Positions 61,415-64,000 of a stretch of 64,000 bases of DNA are shown piece after piece; the first letter of the stretch is position 1, and the number at the start of each line of letters is the position of its first letter. The stretch is taken from NCBI RefSeq assembly GCF_965216805.1, contig NZ_CBDCGN010000002.1, positions 1,922,001 to 1,986,000 on the forward strand. Direction: 5' to 3'. The notes beneath the pieces were generated by a model that did no database searches, was not told where the DNA came from, and saw only the letters and a list, made by a program, of their open reading frames with translations. The translations under genes and the position numbers were made by a program. Source of the stretch: Panacagrimonas sp965216805 (GTDB lineage Bacteria > Pseudomonadota > Gammaproteobacteria > Nevskiales > Nevskiaceae).

Positions 61415-62476
61415 TCAGTTCGCCGGCGGCATGCCCTGGGCCAGGATGTAGGCATCGTAGCCCCGGTGCATCAGCAGAAAGGAGGCGACCGAGCTGCGGC
61501 GCCCGGTATCGCACACGCAGATCCAGCTCAGCTGCGGGTCCAGTTGGTTCAGGCGCATCCGCAGCAGATACAGCGGCAGGTTGAGGCTGCCGGGCAGGCT
61601 GCGATTGTGAAATTCGCTGGGCAGACGCACGTCGACCAAGCGGGCCCGGCCCTGCTCGACCATGTGCTCAGCCTCGGTCCAGGACAGGCGGCGCGCCAGC
61701 GGTTCGTTCAACAACTGGCGAAAGTCCTGTTTGGACAGGCGCTTGAGCGTGCCGCGCGTAAGCATGGTGACGGTGGCGTTACGTGGTGCATCGGAAATCA
61801 GCGCTTCTTCGCCGAAGCAGGCACCAACCTCAAGCTGAGCCAGCTGGATGGGACGGTTCGGCGGCTGCTGACGGGTGACGATGCAACGACCGTGGGTGAT
61901 CACGTAGAAGTAGTCGCCCTCTTCATCCTGGCGCAGGATGACCTGACCGGCGACGGCCTCCACCGTCTGCATGCGCATGAACATCGCCTGCAGGTGGGCG
62001 GGCGGAATCATCAGGAAGGCCGGTGTCTGCAGCAGACGCAGCATCCAGTCGTCATCGGCCTCGTCAGCCTCTTCGACGCGCGCTTCGGTGTTTGCGCCCG
62101 CTGCCGCCGCGCTCTGCTCCCAGGTCAGCAGCATGTCGATCAGCTGGCGGTCGATGGCGATGCAGCGCACCGGCGTCACACAGCGCGCATCGAACTCGGC
62201 GGTGGGGGATGCCGGAATGCGGTGCAGCGACTCGGCAGTGCCGGACTGCAGCAGCCGGCCAGGCGCACCGCCGTGCCGACTCAGCTCGATCTGACCGGAC
62301 TCCAGGAACAAGGCCTGGCCCAGCGCTTCGCCCGACTTGAACAGGAAAGCGCCAGCGGGCCGTTCGATCCAATGGGTCTTGCGTGTCAGCTCCTCGCGGG
62401 TGTCGGGTCCCAACGACCCCAGAGGTACCCAACGAGCGAGGAATTCGGGCGTAATGGGCGGGATGGCGGTCGTCAT
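61415..62476 (-). CDS. Cyclic-nucleotide-binding-like / rhodanese fusion protein
   Basis: A 353-residue protein. Residues about 15-110 form a weak first cNMP-like domain (ERPAGAFLFKSGEALGQALFLESGQIEL). Residues 145-265 form a second, better one with the phosphate-binding-like segment FGEEALISDAPRNATVT. The C-terminus (about 265-353) is a rhodanese domain with the active-loop cysteine in CVCDTGRRSSVASF. The family has no HTH, so it is not a transcription factor. It may couple ligand binding to sulfur or redox chemistry, but this is inference. ATG 62476 is chosen; frames reaching further upstream lose similarity. Confidence 0.85.
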   Translation of the reverse strand: MTTAIPPITPEFLARWVPLGSLGPDTREELTRKTHWIERPAGAFLFKSGEALGQALFLESGQIELSRHGGAPGRLLQSGTAESLHRIPASPTAEFDARCVTPVRCIAIDRQLIDMLLTWEQSAAAAGANTEARVEEADEADDDWMLRLLQTPAFLMIPPAHLQAMFMRMQTVEAVAGQVILRQDEEGDYFYVITHGRCIVTRQQPPNRPIQLAQLEVGACFGEEALISDAPRNATVTMLTRGTLKRLSKQDFRQLLNEPLARRLSWTEAEHMVEQGRARLVDVRLPSEFHNRSLPGSLNLPLYLLRMRLNQLDPQLSWICVCDTGRRSSVASFLLMHRGYDAYILAQGMPPAN

Positions 62477-62644
62477 CGGGTGCTCGCAGACATTGAACTT
62501 ATGCAAGAATCGCGGCTTGGCCATCGCCAGCCCAGGCGATGGCGTCCATCGAAGGACGATACACCCAGCCGGCCGGACTTGCGCAAGTGCCGAACAGGAT
62601 CGCGGAGGGCGGCGGGCCGCTGGATTTTCACGGAGAGCATGCCA

Positions 62645-63499
62645 ATGGCGCAGTTGAAGGCGAAGAAGTCCGCCACTACACCCAAGAAGAAGAGCGCGAC
62701 CCAGAGCGCTACAAAAAAAGCCGTCGCCAAGCCGGTCGGCAAGAGCGCTGCCAGGAAGGGTCCGGCCAAGACCGCGAAACCGGCAGTCGTCAAAAAGAAA
62801 AAGCCGGCAGCGAAAGCTGCGGGTGCCAAGCCGGTCAAACCGGCAGCGAAAAAGCCGGCAGCCAAGGCGTCCCCCAAGAAAGCGACCGCCAAACCCGTCA
62901 CCCGGGCAGCCGCCAAGCCCGCACGGAAGATCGCCGCGGCGCCCAAGCCCGGTAAGCCCAAAGCCCCGCGCAGGGCGGTAGCCGCCAGCCACCGGCCGCA
63001 GTCGGCAGCGGTGGCGGTGCAGCCGCGTCCGGCCAAGGCCGCCGCGGCGGGGACGCCGAGCAAGCGCAAGACGCCCGCGCCGCAGACCGGGCCGCTGACC
63101 GAGGAGATGCTGCGCAAGGCGCCGGAGTCGGATTACATGAGCGATGCCCAGCTCAGCTTCTTCCAGGAGCGCCTGTTGCAGATGCGCAACGAGGTTCTCA
63201 CCCGGGAACTGGACGTGAAGGAGCGCCTGCACCAGCGGGAAGTGTTCGCCGATCCGGCCGACCGCGCCAGCGCCGAGGAAGAGCACTGGCTGGACCTGCG
63301 CCTGCGCGAGCGCGAGTCGCTGCTGCTGAAGAAGATCGACGACTCGCTGCGGCGTATCCGCGACAAGGAGTACGGTTACTGCGAGAAAACCGGCGAAGCC
63401 ATCGGCATCGCGCGCCTGCTGGCGCGACCGACTGCGACGGTCTGCGTGGACATCAAGGGCCAGAACGAGCGTGCCGAGTCGCAATACCGGGACCGCTAG
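62645..63499 (+). CDS. DksA/TraR family protein with long basic N-terminal extension
   Basis: A 284-residue protein. Residues 1-136 are a low-complexity Lys/Ala/Pro tract (many KKPAAKAA and KPVKPAAKK units) like histone H1 or AlgP. Residues 137-284 are the DksA core: LTEEMLRKAPESDYMSDAQLSFFQERLLQM, a coiled-coil region with DPADRASAEEE, and the zinc-finger region. The finger has Cys246 and Cys267, but the second and fourth positions are Thr249 and Ile270, so only two of the four cysteines of E. coli DksA are present. The start at 62645 has GGAG at a good distance; ATG 62639 is six bases upstream. Confidence 0.9.
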   Translation: MAQLKAKKSATTPKKKSATQSATKKAVAKPVGKSAARKGPAKTAKPAVVKKKKPAAKAAGAKPVKPAAKKPAAKASPKKATAKPVTRAAAKPARKIAAAPKPGKPKAPRRAVAASHRPQSAAVAVQPRPAKAAAAGTPSKRKTPAPQTGPLTEEMLRKAPESDYMSDAQLSFFQERLLQMRNEVLTRELDVKERLHQREVFADPADRASAEEEHWLDLRLRERESLLLKKIDDSLRRIRDKEYGYCEKTGEAIGIARLLARPTATVCVDIKGQNERAESQYRDR

Positions 63500-63519
63500 G
63501 CGCCAGTCCCCCGCAGCAA

Positions 63520-63549
63520 ATCAGGCCGGCATGTTGCCGGCCTGATAGT
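63520..63549 (+). terminator. Strong hairpin after the dksA-type gene
   Basis: An 11-bp perfect stem (63520-63530 and 63536-63546, sequence ATCAGGCCGGC and its complement, loop ATGTT) followed by AGTTTCC. The T-run is weak, so it may terminate with help or stabilise the mRNA end. A second, smaller GC hairpin follows near 63551-63573. Confidence 0.65.
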
Positions 63550-63679
63550 TTCCGCCGGCGTTGTGCGCCGGAACCGCCCGTCGTCTTGCCCGCCGACCCG
63601 CTGCCGATCGATCGCCGGCATGCTGATCGCGCCCGACTCGACCGGTCCGGTTCGGCCCTCTTCGCCGCGGCTACGATCA

Positions 63680-64000
63680 TCACCGCCGGGCCCGGAACTC
63701 CGCCGCCGCCTGCCTCAATACCGTTGCGAGGTTGTCTGCCAGCACGCTGCGCCGGTCACGAGCGCGCAAGATGCCGATTTCGATCGTCGCGCGGCCACCG
63801 CGCAGGCGACGGTACTGCGCCCCGGTCCGTTCGAGCTTGCGCACCGACGACGGCACCAGCGCAAACCCCATGCCGCAAGCGACCAGACTGATGACGGTCT
63901 GCATCTGTCGCGCCTGTTGGGTGACGCGCGGGGCGAAGCCGGCGTCGCGACAACGATCAAGGATGAGGTCGTGCAGACCCGGCGCGATCTCCCTCGGTGG
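63680..64000 (-). CDS. LysR family transcriptional regulator, C-terminal part (5' end outside window)
   Basis: On the minus strand the frame is open from the window edge to a TGA at 63680-63682. The visible 106 residues are the end of a LysR substrate-binding domain: PGLHDLILDRCRDAGFAPRV, then MQTVISLVACGMGFALVPSSVRKL, and LADNLATVLRQAAAEF at the C-terminus. The HTH domain is beyond the window, and the regulated genes cannot be told. Confidence 0.9.
   Translation of the reverse strand, partial: PPREIAPGLHDLILDRCRDAGFAPRVTQQARQMQTVISLVACGMGFALVPSSVRKLERTGAQYRRLRGGRATIEIGILRARDRRSVLADNLATVLRQAAAEFRARR

Overview
The window is a gene-dense stretch of a high-GC gammaproteobacterial chromosome. 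Gene content and order fit the Xanthomonadales/Lysobacterales best: rpmA-obgE-proB, rpsT | murJ-ribF-ileS-lspA-ispH, gyrA-serC-serA-pheA-hisC-tyrA-aroA-cmk-rpsA-ihfB-lapAB, a gspG-N block, and fabD-fabG-acpP-fabF-pabB-pabC-mltG-tmk-holB-pilZ. The lineage is inferred from synteny and protein features only. I saw no tRNA, rRNA, CRISPR array, intact insertion sequence or prophage.

Layout. 1-13 kb: translation, envelope and topology housekeeping genes (rpmA end, obgE, proB, rpsT, murJ, ribF, ileS, lspA, ispH, gyrA). 13-17 kb: a disturbed zone with an NTF2-like protein, a VapBC-like pair whose toxin has lost a catalytic acid, serC with an AT-rich 5' part, an inverted repeat, serA, and the remnant of a second VapC directly behind serA. 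17-27 kb: a serine/aromatic amino-acid operon (pheA-hisC-tyrA-terC-aroA), then cmk, rpsA, ihfB and lapAB. 27-35 kb: small secreted proteins, aconitase, a UbiB-like kinase and an AraC-type remnant. 35-39.5 kb: a TetR-controlled redox/glutathione module with two GSTs, a membrane-bound thioredoxin-fold protein and a perfect operator palindrome. 39.5-45 kb: a Lon-substrate-domain protein, a Gcr-like membrane protein and a wax-ester-synthase/SDR/lipase group with a REP-like hairpin. 45-52 kb, minus strand: mnmA, a Nudix hydrolase and type II secretion genes gspG-H-I-J-K-L-M-N. 52-61 kb: a rhombosortase-like rhomboid protease coupled to fabD, leading the fatty-acid/folate/murein/replication operon. 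61-64 kb: a cNMP-binding/rhodanese fusion, a DksA-type protein with a long basic N-terminal extension, and the end of a LysR regulator.

How the genes work together. Several operons are tightly packed, with 4-base ATGA/GTGA/TTGA stop-start overlaps. These are very regular through gspG-N and rrtA-pilZ, so translational coupling is probable. The most interesting features are the rhombosortase placed between the secretion genes and fabD, the two decayed VapC toxins around the serine genes, the TetR operator with its redox/GST neighbours, and the DksA variant with a histone-H1-like tail.
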